From contig NZ_JAGSGB010000002.1 of NCBI RefSeq assembly GCF_020092905.1, positions 372,001-436,000 on the forward strand: DNA of 64,000 bases, in the 5' to 3' direction. Within the stretch, counting starts at the first letter, position 1; every line of letters begins with the position of its first letter. The position numbers and the translations under genes are program-made. Below are positions 57,997-64,000 of this stretch, in pieces. The DNA is from Pacificimonas aurantium. Lineage in GTDB: Bacteria > Pseudomonadota > Alphaproteobacteria > Sphingomonadales > Sphingomonadaceae. The notes under the pieces are model-generated. The model worked only from the letters and a program-made list of their open reading frames with translations, was not told where the DNA came from and did not search any database.

Positions 57997-58542
57997 TTAA
58001 CGTTCGAACGTGCCGACGCGGCGTATCTTCCGCTGCAGCTGCATGATCCCGTACAGCAGCGCTTCGGCGGATGGCGGGCAGCCCGGGACGTAAATGTCGA
58101 CCGGCACGATCCGGTCACAGCCGCGTACAACGCTGTAGCTATAGTGATAATAGCCGCCGCCATTGGCACAGCTGCCCATGGAAATCACGTAGCGCGGCTC
58201 CGGCATCTGGTCGTAGACCCGGCGTAGGGCCGGCGCCATCTTGTTGCACAGCGTGCCGGCGACGATCATCACGTCGGACTGGCGCGGGGACGCGCGCGGC
58301 GCGGCGCCGAACCGCTCCATGTCATAGCGCGGCATGTTGGTGTGCATCATCTCGACGGCACAGCAGGCGAGGCCGAAGGTCATCCACCAGAGCGAACCCG
58401 TGCGCGCCCAGTTGAACAGGTCCTCAGTGGTCGTGGTCAGGAAACCCTTGTTGTCGAGTTCCGTATTGACGTCCTGAACGAACTGGTCGTGCTGGATATC
58501 GAGGTCGTGCGGTTCGCGAGCGGCGGGTGCGTCTACTCCCAT
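57997..58542 (-). CDS. nuoB: NADH-quinone oxidoreductase subunit B
   Basis: A 181-residue subunit holding the terminal [4Fe-4S] cluster N2. The tandem cysteines are in [12 protein letters not shown], with further ligands in [18 protein letters not shown] and [19 protein letters not shown]. The ATG at 58542 starts ten bases inside nuoA, so the two genes overlap. Long in-frame sequence upstream lies within nuoA and is not part of this protein. Confidence 0.97.
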   Translation of the reverse strand: MGVDAPAAREPHDLDIQHDQFVQDVNTELDNKGFLTTTTEDLFNWARTGSLWWMTFGLACCAVEMMHTNMPRYDMERFGAAPRASPRQSDVMIVAGTLCNKMAPALRRVYDQMPEPRYVISMGSCANGGGYYHYSYSVVRGCDRIVPVDIYVPGCPPSAEALLYGIMQLQRKIRRVGTFER

Positions 58543-58910
58543 TCGAGCGCTCCTTTCTTCCACTCGTATATGAATCCGATCGTCAGGATTCCAAGGAACA
58601 CCATCATCGCGCCCCAGCCGAAGACACCCGTGGCACCCAGGCTGACCGCCCAGGGGAACAGGAATGCAACCTCCAGGTCGAAAATGATGAACAGAATTGA
58701 GACGAGATAGAAGCGAACGTCGAACTGGTTCCGCGCATCCTCGAAGGCCGGGAAGCCACACTCATATTCGGCAAGTTTCGCGTCATAGGGCTGCTGGGCA
58801 CCGGTCATGTTGGCGACCAGGATCGGCAGTCCGACGAACACGGCGCTAAGCGCGATGGCGATCCCGAGGAAAATAAGGATCGGCAGATATTCCGCGGCAA
58901 CGGCGGCCAT
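58533..58910 (-). CDS. nuoA: NADH-quinone oxidoreductase subunit A
   Basis: A 125-residue membrane subunit with three helices. The conserved loop reads [19 protein letters not shown] with the mobile Cys, then [25 protein letters not shown]. The ATG at 58910 gives the normal length. It is the first gene of the operon; its promoter must lie in the 235 bases before the divergent glycine-rich protein gene. I see no convincing sigma-70 boxes there by eye. Confidence 0.97.
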   Translation of the reverse strand: MAAVAAEYLPILIFLGIAIALSAVFVGLPILVANMTGAQQPYDAKLAEYECGFPAFEDARNQFDVRFYLVSILFIIFDLEVAFLFPWAVSLGATGVFGWGAMMVFLGILTIGFIYEWKKGALEWE

Positions 58911-59145
58911 GGGGCGGACTCTCCAACTGGTAGCAGGCTTGGCGCGGCTTCTAGGAGAGCGAGGCAGCAGGTGCAAGGCGGGGATCGCCGCACCTCCCGA
59001 TGCGAGACGCCGTCGCTGGAATGCTGTCGGCAAATTTTACACTTAAATCGACCTGCGCACCCCAAATGCCGTGAAAACATACACTTCCCCGAACTGGCCC
59101 AGGATTTGCTGGAGAAAGAGAATGTCTGAGTAGGGGGCTATTTTA

Positions 59146-60102
59146 GTGAAGTTCTATTTCTCGATACTTGCGGCCGTAGCATTTGCGGGCGCGGCGGATG
59201 CAAGCGTCGTCTATCAGTTCACCACCGCGGGGCAGACGGGCCGCCTCGGCCCCAGCCAGGCCCAGGTCGATAGTGCCTACGACGCCGGAAACAGTCTGTT
59301 CGGTCAGGTTACCAGCATGGGCGGCATCCAGAACTGGACGGTTGAGACCGGCGGAAGCTACCGGATCGAGGCCTATGGCGCCGGCGGGGGAAACAGCGGT
59401 AGCAGCAATACGCGTCCCGGTATGGGCGCCTTCGTCGCCGGTACTTTCGATCTGGTGGCTGGCGAAGTCCTGCAGATCCTTGTCGGTCAGCGGGGTCTGG
59501 ATAGCGGAAACGCGAGCGGCGGCGCCGGCGGCGGTGGCGGCGGCAGTTTTGTGGTCTCTGCGGGCGATATTCCCTTGCTAGTTGCTGCTGGCGGCAATGG
59601 CGAAAATTGGAACTATTGGAACACCAATGGGACCGACGGTCGGACGTCAAACTCGGGTAACGGCGGAGGCAGCGCCAATCGCGGCGGCGGCGGCGGCGGC
59701 TTCGCTGGAAATGGCAGCGCAGGCTACAGTGGTGCAAATGGCGGACAGTCTTTCCTGAACGGAGGAGTGGGCGGCGCGTTCACCGGCAGCACCCAGTGGG
59801 GAACCGACGGCGGCTTCGGCGGCGGCGGCGCGTCGGTGCACGAAGGCGGCGGCGGCGGCGGCTTTTCCGGCGGCAGCGTCTCGCCCGCGAACCAATACAA
59901 CTCTAATTACCCCGGGCTCGGTGCCGGCTCATATCTCAGCGGCACCGATATCGACTTCGCGACTGCGCAGCGTGCAGGCGACGGCTCGGTGACCGTCACG
60001 CTGCTTCAGGCGGTCGAGGTGCCCGCTCCGGGGGCGCTCGGCCTGCTCGGGTTAGCTGTTGCGGGCCTTGCCTCTGCCCGCCGGCGCGCAATTCAGTCCT
60101 GA
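59146..60102 (+). CDS. Secreted glycine-rich protein with ALK/LTK-like domain and PEP-CTERM-like tail, copy 1
   Basis: A 318-residue protein. A signal peptide (MKFYFSILAAVAFAGAADA) is followed by a domain that matches, in order, what I recall of the ALK/LTK glycine-rich domain: FTTAGQTGRLGPSQAQVDSA, GGIQNWTVETGGSYRIEAYG, GTFDLVAGEVLQILVGQRG, GGGGGGSFVV, PLLVAAGGNG, DGGFGGGGASVHEGGGGGG and GDGSVTVTLL. The C-terminus VPAPGALGLLGLAVAGLASA plus RRR is a PEP-CTERM-like sorting signal. The cysteines of the animal domain are absent. The start is a GTG with an AGGGGG site eight bases upstream. A paralogue follows after 24 bases. Confidence 0.85.
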   Translation: MKFYFSILAAVAFAGAADASVVYQFTTAGQTGRLGPSQAQVDSAYDAGNSLFGQVTSMGGIQNWTVETGGSYRIEAYGAGGGNSGSSNTRPGMGAFVAGTFDLVAGEVLQILVGQRGLDSGNASGGAGGGGGGSFVVSAGDIPLLVAAGGNGENWNYWNTNGTDGRTSNSGNGGGSANRGGGGGGFAGNGSAGYSGANGGQSFLNGGVGGAFTGSTQWGTDGGFGGGGASVHEGGGGGGFSGGSVSPANQYNSNYPGLGAGSYLSGTDIDFATAQRAGDGSVTVTLLQAVEVPAPGALGLLGLAVAGLASARRRAIQS

Positions 60103-60126
60103 CAGCAAGGCATGCGGAGAAGATTC

Positions 60127-61137
60127 ATGTCCACACCCAAGCTCGCCATTGTTCTGGTCGCCGCCTCTGCACTGCACGGCGCGGCTGACGCGGCGGTCAT
60201 CTACGAGTTCACCACCGCCGGTCAGTCGGGCCGGTTCGGGCCTAGCCAGGCACAGGTCGACAGTGCCTATGGCGCGGGCAACAGCCTGTTCGGTCAGGTG
60301 ACCAGCGTCGGCGGAATCCAGCAATGGACGGTGCAGACCTCCGGCTTGTATCAGATTACCGCAGCCGGGGCCGCTGGTGGCCAGGCGCTTTCGAACGGAT
60401 CGACGACGACGGCCGGACGCGGAGCGCTGCTCGTCGGTCAGTTTACGTTCGAAGCAGGCGATATTCTGGACATCCTTGTCGGCCAGATGGGCGGTTCAAC
60501 AAACTATCAGACAGCGGGCGCAGGCGGTGGAGGCGGCTCCTTCGTCGTAGGTGAAGGAGACAATCCCCTCCTTATCGCGGCCGGCGGGAACGGCGAAGCC
60601 GCTACGGCATACGGCTATGGAAACGCTCCCGACGGCAATGCCACGGCGGACACGCAAACGCCGCCTTCGAGTGTCAGTAACCGCCGGTATGGCGCGGGCG
60701 GTGGCGGATTTTCCCAAGAAGGGCTGCATCCGGCCTCTGGCAACAACACACAGCCAAGCTGGGGCGGGCGCGGAGCAACCTACCTGCAGGGCGGCGCCGG
60801 CGGATACTCGTTCAACTCTGGCGCTTATACCGGCGAAGGTGGTTTCGGCGGCGGCGGCGGGACTGTTCACACAGGTGGTGGGGGCGGCGGCTGGATCGGC
60901 GGGCAACCCGTCTACCATGCCGATCCTACCGACTACCACGCCTTTGATTCAGCCGTCGGCGCGCTGTCCTACAATACCGGCCTCAATGCGTTCGGCCTTA
61001 GCGGTGCCAACAACGACCATGGCTACGTCACGGTCGAGTTGCTCGAAGCCGTTTCTGATGTGCCCGCCCCGGGTGCACTGGCGCTTTTCGGCCTGGCGGC
61101 CATGGGTCTCGGGATAGCGAGGCGCCGGACAAGCTAA
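60127..61137 (+). CDS. Secreted glycine-rich protein with ALK/LTK-like domain and PEP-CTERM-like tail, copy 2
   Basis: A 336-residue paralogue of the upstream gene with the same layout: signal peptide (LAIVLVAASALHGAADA), FTTAGQSGRFGPSQAQVDSA, GGIQQWTVQTSGLYQITAAG, GQFTFEAGDILDILVGQMGG, GGGGGSFVVGEGDNPLLIAA, GGFGGGGGTVHTGGGGGGWI, NNDHGYVTVELLEA, and the tail VPAPGALALFGLAAMGLGIA plus RRR. The two copies agree closely in the N-terminal half and differ in the middle loops, so the duplication is not recent. The ATG at 60127 has a GGAGA site; 60112 is an alternative. They are probably one transcription unit. Confidence 0.85.
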   Translation: MSTPKLAIVLVAASALHGAADAAVIYEFTTAGQSGRFGPSQAQVDSAYGAGNSLFGQVTSVGGIQQWTVQTSGLYQITAAGAAGGQALSNGSTTTAGRGALLVGQFTFEAGDILDILVGQMGGSTNYQTAGAGGGGGSFVVGEGDNPLLIAAGGNGEAATAYGYGNAPDGNATADTQTPPSSVSNRRYGAGGGGFSQEGLHPASGNNTQPSWGGRGATYLQGGAGGYSFNSGAYTGEGGFGGGGGTVHTGGGGGGWIGGQPVYHADPTDYHAFDSAVGALSYNTGLNAFGLSGANNDHGYVTVELLEAVSDVPAPGALALFGLAAMGLGIARRRTS

Positions 61138-61158
61138 GGCGCGCCGGGGCGCGGCTGA

Positions 61159-61962
61159 TCAGCCCTGTCGCTGCGCCCCCGCCAGCAGCTTGTGCAGTTT
61201 CGAATGAAGGTGGTTGTTGGCGGCAATCACCTCGCCGGCCATGACCTTGCGGTCCGAGCCGCGATAGTCGGTGACGAAGCCGCCGGCCTCGCGCACGATC
61301 AGGACGCCCGCGGCAATGTCCCAGTAGTTCAGGTCCGTCTCCCAGAAGCCGTCGAACCGGCCTGCGGCAACCCATGCCAGGTCCAGCGCAGCCGAACCGA
61401 AGCGGCGGATACCCGCAACGTTGGGCGCCACCGCCTGTAGCTGACGGTCGAACGCCTCGAAATTGCCATGTCCGCGAAAGGGAATGCCCGTCGCCAGGAG
61501 CGCATCGCCCAGCTCGCGCCGCGCAGAGACGCGCAGGCGCTGGTTGTGAAGAAAGGCACCCTTCCCCTTTTCCGCCCAGAAAAATTCGTCGGTCAGCGGC
61601 TGGTAGACGCAGGCCGCGCGAATCTCCCCGTGGATCTCCGCCCCGATCGAAATCGCGAAATGCGGGATCGAGTGCAGGAAGTTGCTGGTGCCGTCGAGCG
61701 GGTCGATGATCCAGCGCTCATTGTCGTTCCGGCCGCGGATATCCTCGCCCTCTTCCAGCACGAAACCCCAGTCGGGACGTGCCTGAGAGAGAATCTCGAC
61801 GAGCGTCTCCTCCGTCGCACGGTCGGCGTTCGACACGAAGTCGGACGGCCCCTTGCGGCTGACCTGCAGCGCCGAGACCTCGCCGAAATCCCGGCGAAGG
61901 CGCGGCGCGGCTTTCCTGACCGCCCGGTCCATGACGGTGATGAGCGCGGGACGTGCGGGCAT
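61159..61962 (-). CDS. suhB: Inositol monophosphatase family protein (SuhB-like)
   Basis: A 267-residue magnesium-dependent phosphatase of the inositol monophosphatase family. Metal ligands are in EEGEDI, IIDPLDGTSNFLHSIPHFAI and WDIAAGVLIVREAGGFVTD. SuhB in other bacteria also acts in rRNA transcription complexes; whether this one does is unknown. It follows a small secreted protein gene after five bases and efp before that, forming one unit. It converges on the glycine-rich protein genes. Confidence 0.9.
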   Translation of the reverse strand: MPARPALITVMDRAVRKAAPRLRRDFGEVSALQVSRKGPSDFVSNADRATEETLVEILSQARPDWGFVLEEGEDIRGRNDNERWIIDPLDGTSNFLHSIPHFAISIGAEIHGEIRAACVYQPLTDEFFWAEKGKGAFLHNQRLRVSARRELGDALLATGIPFRGHGNFEAFDRQLQAVAPNVAGIRRFGSAALDLAWVAAGRFDGFWETDLNYWDIAAGVLIVREAGGFVTDYRGSDRKVMAGEVIAANNHLHSKLHKLLAGAQRQG

Positions 61963-61967
61963 CTACG

Positions 61968-62330
61968 TTACTGGGCAGGCTGTTCGGGCTGGGGCCGGTA
62001 GCCGCAGACGAACATGATCGCCTGGCGGACATGGTCGTCATTATCGAGGGACAGCTCCTCATTGGCCTCGATCAGGCCGGCAGCGTTCTCGCTGATGGTG
62101 CGAAACGGAGCCGAATAGATGCACAGGAAAAGACGGTTCTTCACTTCAGGCGGAACCTGCTCGGCCTGAAGGATACCGTTGGCGAGCGCAAAATGACGCG
62201 CCGCGGCCTGGACGGCTTCGGGCGAAGGTGCGTCAGCCTCGGGCGCTGCGGGCGCCTGCGCGGTGGACGGCGCGGAAACAAGCGCCGCAAGCGGAGCGGC
62301 GGCGGCGATGAACGCTTTGGAAAACTTCAT
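61968..62330 (-). CDS. Hypothetical secreted protein between efp and suhB
   Basis: A 120-residue protein with a signal peptide (MKFSKAFIAAAAPLAALVSA), an Ala/Pro-rich linker, and a helical domain with two cysteines (LFLCIYSAPF and IMFVCGYRPQPEQP). I do not recognise the family. The ATG at 62330 is four bases after the efp stop; an earlier in-frame ATG at 62354 would start inside efp and shift the signal peptide. It is cotranscribed with efp and suhB by spacing. Confidence 0.72.
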   Translation of the reverse strand: MKFSKAFIAAAAPLAALVSAPSTAQAPAAPEADAPSPEAVQAAARHFALANGILQAEQVPPEVKNRLFLCIYSAPFRTISENAAGLIEANEELSLDNDDHVRQAIMFVCGYRPQPEQPAQ

Positions 62331-62334
62331 AAGA

Positions 62335-62898
62335 TCAATCGGCCCTTCGGACATATTCCTGATTGTAGACGTCGACGACGACGCGCGTGCCTGCCGTGAT
62401 GTGCGGCGGCACCATGATACGGACGCCGTTGTCGAGGACTGCCGGCTTGTACGAGCTGGACGCGGTCTGTCCCTTTACCACCGCATCGGCCTCGACGATG
62501 TCCGCCTCGACCTGCTCCGGCAACTGCACGGAGATCGGCTTCTCCTCGTATAATTCAAGCATCACCTGCATGCCGTCCTGCAGAAAGGCTGCAGCGTCTC
62601 CCAGCAGGTCGGCCGGCAGGGTCACCTGCTCGAACGTTTCGGTATCCATGAAGGTGAGCATGTCGTCTTCGGCATAGAGATACTGGAAGTCCTTGGTATC
62701 CAGCCGGACCTTCTCCACCGTCTCCGAGGACCGGAAACGATTGTTGGTTTTCCGGCCGTCCATCAGGTTCTTCATCTCGACCTGCATGTAGGCGCCGCCC
62801 TTGCCGGGCTGCGTATGCTGGATCTTCACGGCACGCCAAAGGCCGCCCTCGAACTCGATGATGTTGCCCGGACGAATGTCCACGCCGGAAATCTTCAT
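62335..62898 (-). CDS. efp: Elongation factor P
   Basis: A 187-residue translation factor that rescues ribosomes stalled at polyproline. The N-terminal domain has the modifiable lysine in [18 protein letters not shown]; the central and C-terminal domains contain [25 protein letters not shown] (62670-62745) and the closing signature region [20 protein letters not shown] chose the ATG at 62898, which matches the family; a frame extending to 62967 adds 23 unrelated residues. No lysyl-modification gene is visible in the window. Confidence 0.96.
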   Translation of the reverse strand: MKISGVDIRPGNIIEFEGGLWRAVKIQHTQPGKGGAYMQVEMKNLMDGRKTNNRFRSSETVEKVRLDTKDFQYLYAEDDMLTFMDTETFEQVTLPADLLGDAAAFLQDGMQVMLELYEEKPISVQLPEQVEADIVEADAVVKGQTASSSYKPAVLDNGVRIMVPPHITAGTRVVVDVYNQEYVRRAD

Positions 62899-63170
62899 TG
62901 GATCACCATGTGAAAGAAGCTGCAGGAATTGCTGCGCGGCCTTATCAGCCGGACCGCCCCGCCTCAAGCCGCGCCGGGAAGCCCGCCCGCAGCGCAGAAG
63001 CCCTGTTACCGCTACGTCCGGTCCCTACCCGATCCCCTGTTGCATCGCAGCAACAGACCTTCGACCGGCCGACAAATTCCGCGGAACGCCGCGGCTTTTC
63101 CGTCAATTGTGGTGGTCCCGATGCGGGGGAGTTTTCCCGCCATCGGTGCGTAACAGTGGAGTATTTGACT

Positions 63171-63770
63171 ATGAAGACGATTTCGATTCTTGCCGCCGCA
63201 GCCGCGCTTTCCGTTCCCGGCGGCGCGCTCGCCCAGTCCGCGGATTTCTCGGGCCCCTATGTCGGCCTCTCGGCCAGCTACCAGGACTTCGACGCCGATA
63301 GCGATATCGACGAAACCGATTTCGACGAGAGCTTCTTCAACGGCCTCGGATACGGCATCGATGGCGGCACGTTCGGCGGCTACGCCGGCTACAGTGCCCC
63401 GCTAGGCCGCAACGCGATCATCGGCGCCGAAATCAACGGTGCTTTCGGCGAGTCCGAGATCGACGGTGAATATGGCATCACCGGTCATATCGGCGTGGTC
63501 CCGACAGAAGGTGTGATGCTGTTCGCCCGGGGCGGGTATCAGGAGATCAACTTCGATACCGGCAACATTCTCGAAGAGTTCGGGCAGCTGAACCCGGATG
63601 TCGAAGAGGACATCGACGATGATGATCTCGGTCTCGACGACACACAGGGCGACTATACCGTCGGTGCCGGGGCCGAGTTCGCCGCCGGCCCGGGCGCGTT
63701 CCGCGTCGCGGTCGACACGGTCGCGTTCGACACAATCAAGGTCGGCGCCGGTTACACGCTGCGCTTCTAA
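63171..63770 (+). CDS. Outer-membrane beta-barrel protein
   Basis: A 199-residue protein with a signal peptide (MKTISILAAAAALSVPGGALA) and an eight-strand-like pattern: GPYVGLSASYQDF, GGTFGGYAGYSAPL, AIIGAEINGAFG, GEYGITGHIGVV, VMLFARGGYQEINF, YTVGAGAEFAA and a terminal VGAGYTLRF ending in Phe as outer-membrane barrels do. Two Asp/Glu-rich surface loops (DADSDIDETDFDESFF and EEDIDDDDLGLDD) stand out and could bind divalent cations. A GGAG site precedes the ATG, and a strong terminator follows. Confidence 0.88.
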   Translation: MKTISILAAAAALSVPGGALAQSADFSGPYVGLSASYQDFDADSDIDETDFDESFFNGLGYGIDGGTFGGYAGYSAPLGRNAIIGAEINGAFGESEIDGEYGITGHIGVVPTEGVMLFARGGYQEINFDTGNILEEFGQLNPDVEEDIDDDDLGLDDTQGDYTVGAGAEFAAGPGAFRVAVDTVAFDTIKVGAGYTLRF

Positions 63771-63788
63771 GTCGGCCTGAACAACATG

Positions 63789-63828
63789 AAAGGGCGGTGC
63801 GGGGCAGACCCGCGCCGCCCTTTCTTTT
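63789..63828 (+). terminator. Rho-independent terminator of the beta-barrel gene
   Basis: AAAGGGCGG-T-GCGGG pairs with CCCGC-G-CCGCCCTTT around the loop GCAGA, giving a stem of about 14 paired bases with one mismatch, followed by CTTTT. It starts 18 bases after the stop of the beta-barrel gene. Its A-rich left flank could let it also act on thiE, which converges from the other side. Confidence 0.85.
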
Positions 63829-63864
63829 GGAGTTCGCGGTTTGTCATGCCGACTGTCGGCTCGT

Positions 63865-64000
63865 TCAGGCGCGCAGCAGATCGGCAAAGGCGGCGACACA
63901 GGCAGCCGGACTGTCGGCATGGTTCCAGACAGCACCGGACACGGCGAGGAAATCTGCTCCCGCCTCGACCAGCGGGGCTGCGTTCCCTGGAGAGATACCG
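63865..64000 (-). CDS. thiE: Thiamine-phosphate synthase, C-terminal fragment (continues outside window)
   Basis: The last 44 residues of a thiamine-phosphate synthase, which joins the pyrimidine and thiazole parts of thiamine. The fragment reads [20 protein letters not shown] then [18 protein letters not shown] and ends at a TGA at 63865. The phosphate-binding Gly-Ile block and the SGAVWNH block are characteristic. The rest lies beyond the window edge. Confidence 0.82.
   Translation of the reverse strand, partial: GISPGNAAPLVEAGADFLAVSGAVWNHADSPAACVAAFADLLRA

Noticed and set aside
59500-60900. Glycine-rich stretches as DNA simple repeats or a CRISPR-like array
   Set aside because: The GGC/GGT runs are short, irregular and in frame with clear protein motifs; no regular repeat-spacer structure exists.

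Overview
The window reads as one contiguous, GC-rich, densely coded chromosome segment of an alphaproteobacterium, most likely Sphingomonadales. The evidence is the complete nuoABCDEFGHIJKLMN operon running on into birA, coaX, rnj and a DUF1467 gene, together with a fused indolepyruvate:ferredoxin oxidoreductase, a DUF2336 protein, SdhE, and secreted proteins ending in a VPAPGA-type PEP-CTERM-like tail. Apart from one decayed IS5-family element there is no mobile DNA. I found no rRNA, CRISPR array or prophage. The genus assignment is open, because no 16S or similar marker is present.

Layout. 1-4.1 kb: 3' part of a PQQ/haem c alcohol dehydrogenase, a stand-alone receiver protein, an SLC13-type transporter with a hairpin at its start codon, and a small membrane ORF. 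4.1-7.8 kb: DUF167 protein, tRNA-Gln, then a cell-surface sugar group (UDP-glucuronate 4-epimerase, YdcF-like protein, TviB-type nucleotide-sugar dehydrogenase). 7.8-16.3 kb: amino-acid metabolism and Fe-S supply (ilvE, a divergent MarR regulator, proC, fused indolepyruvate oxidoreductase, ferredoxin, two tandem cysteine desulfurases). 16.4-18.2 kb: alpha/beta hydrolase, IS5 remnant, small lipoprotein. 18.3-27.3 kb: anmK, tyrS, recG, sdhE, mfd and a DsbA/FrnE-like protein. 27.3-39.3 kb: signalling and cofactors (GGDEF/EAL protein, moaA, NAD kinase, tRNA-Asn, chemotaxis receptor, sdhB, then an ATPase/DUF2336/Hpt group divergent from a 779-residue membrane coiled-coil protein). 39.3-58.9 kb: one long minus-strand run from nuoA to DUF1467, mostly with overlapping stop/start codons, interrupted by three uncharacterised genes for exported or membrane proteins. 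59.1-61.1 kb: two tandem secreted glycine-rich proteins. 61.2-64 kb: efp, a small secreted protein, suhB, an outer-membrane beta-barrel protein with a strong terminator, and the 3' end of thiE.

The most unusual content is the tandem pair at 59146-61137. From signal peptide to C-terminal sorting tail, each protein follows motif by motif the glycine-rich ligand-binding domain of the animal receptor tyrosine kinases ALK and LTK. Next in interest are the three uncharacterised genes inside the complex I operon, the ATPase/DUF2336/Hpt/coiled-coil group with a shared inverted repeat between its divergent halves, the recG/sdhE pair whose start codons overlap on opposite strands, and the ribosome-binding-site hairpin of the SLC13 transporter. 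All family names come from motif recognition by eye; no database search was run.
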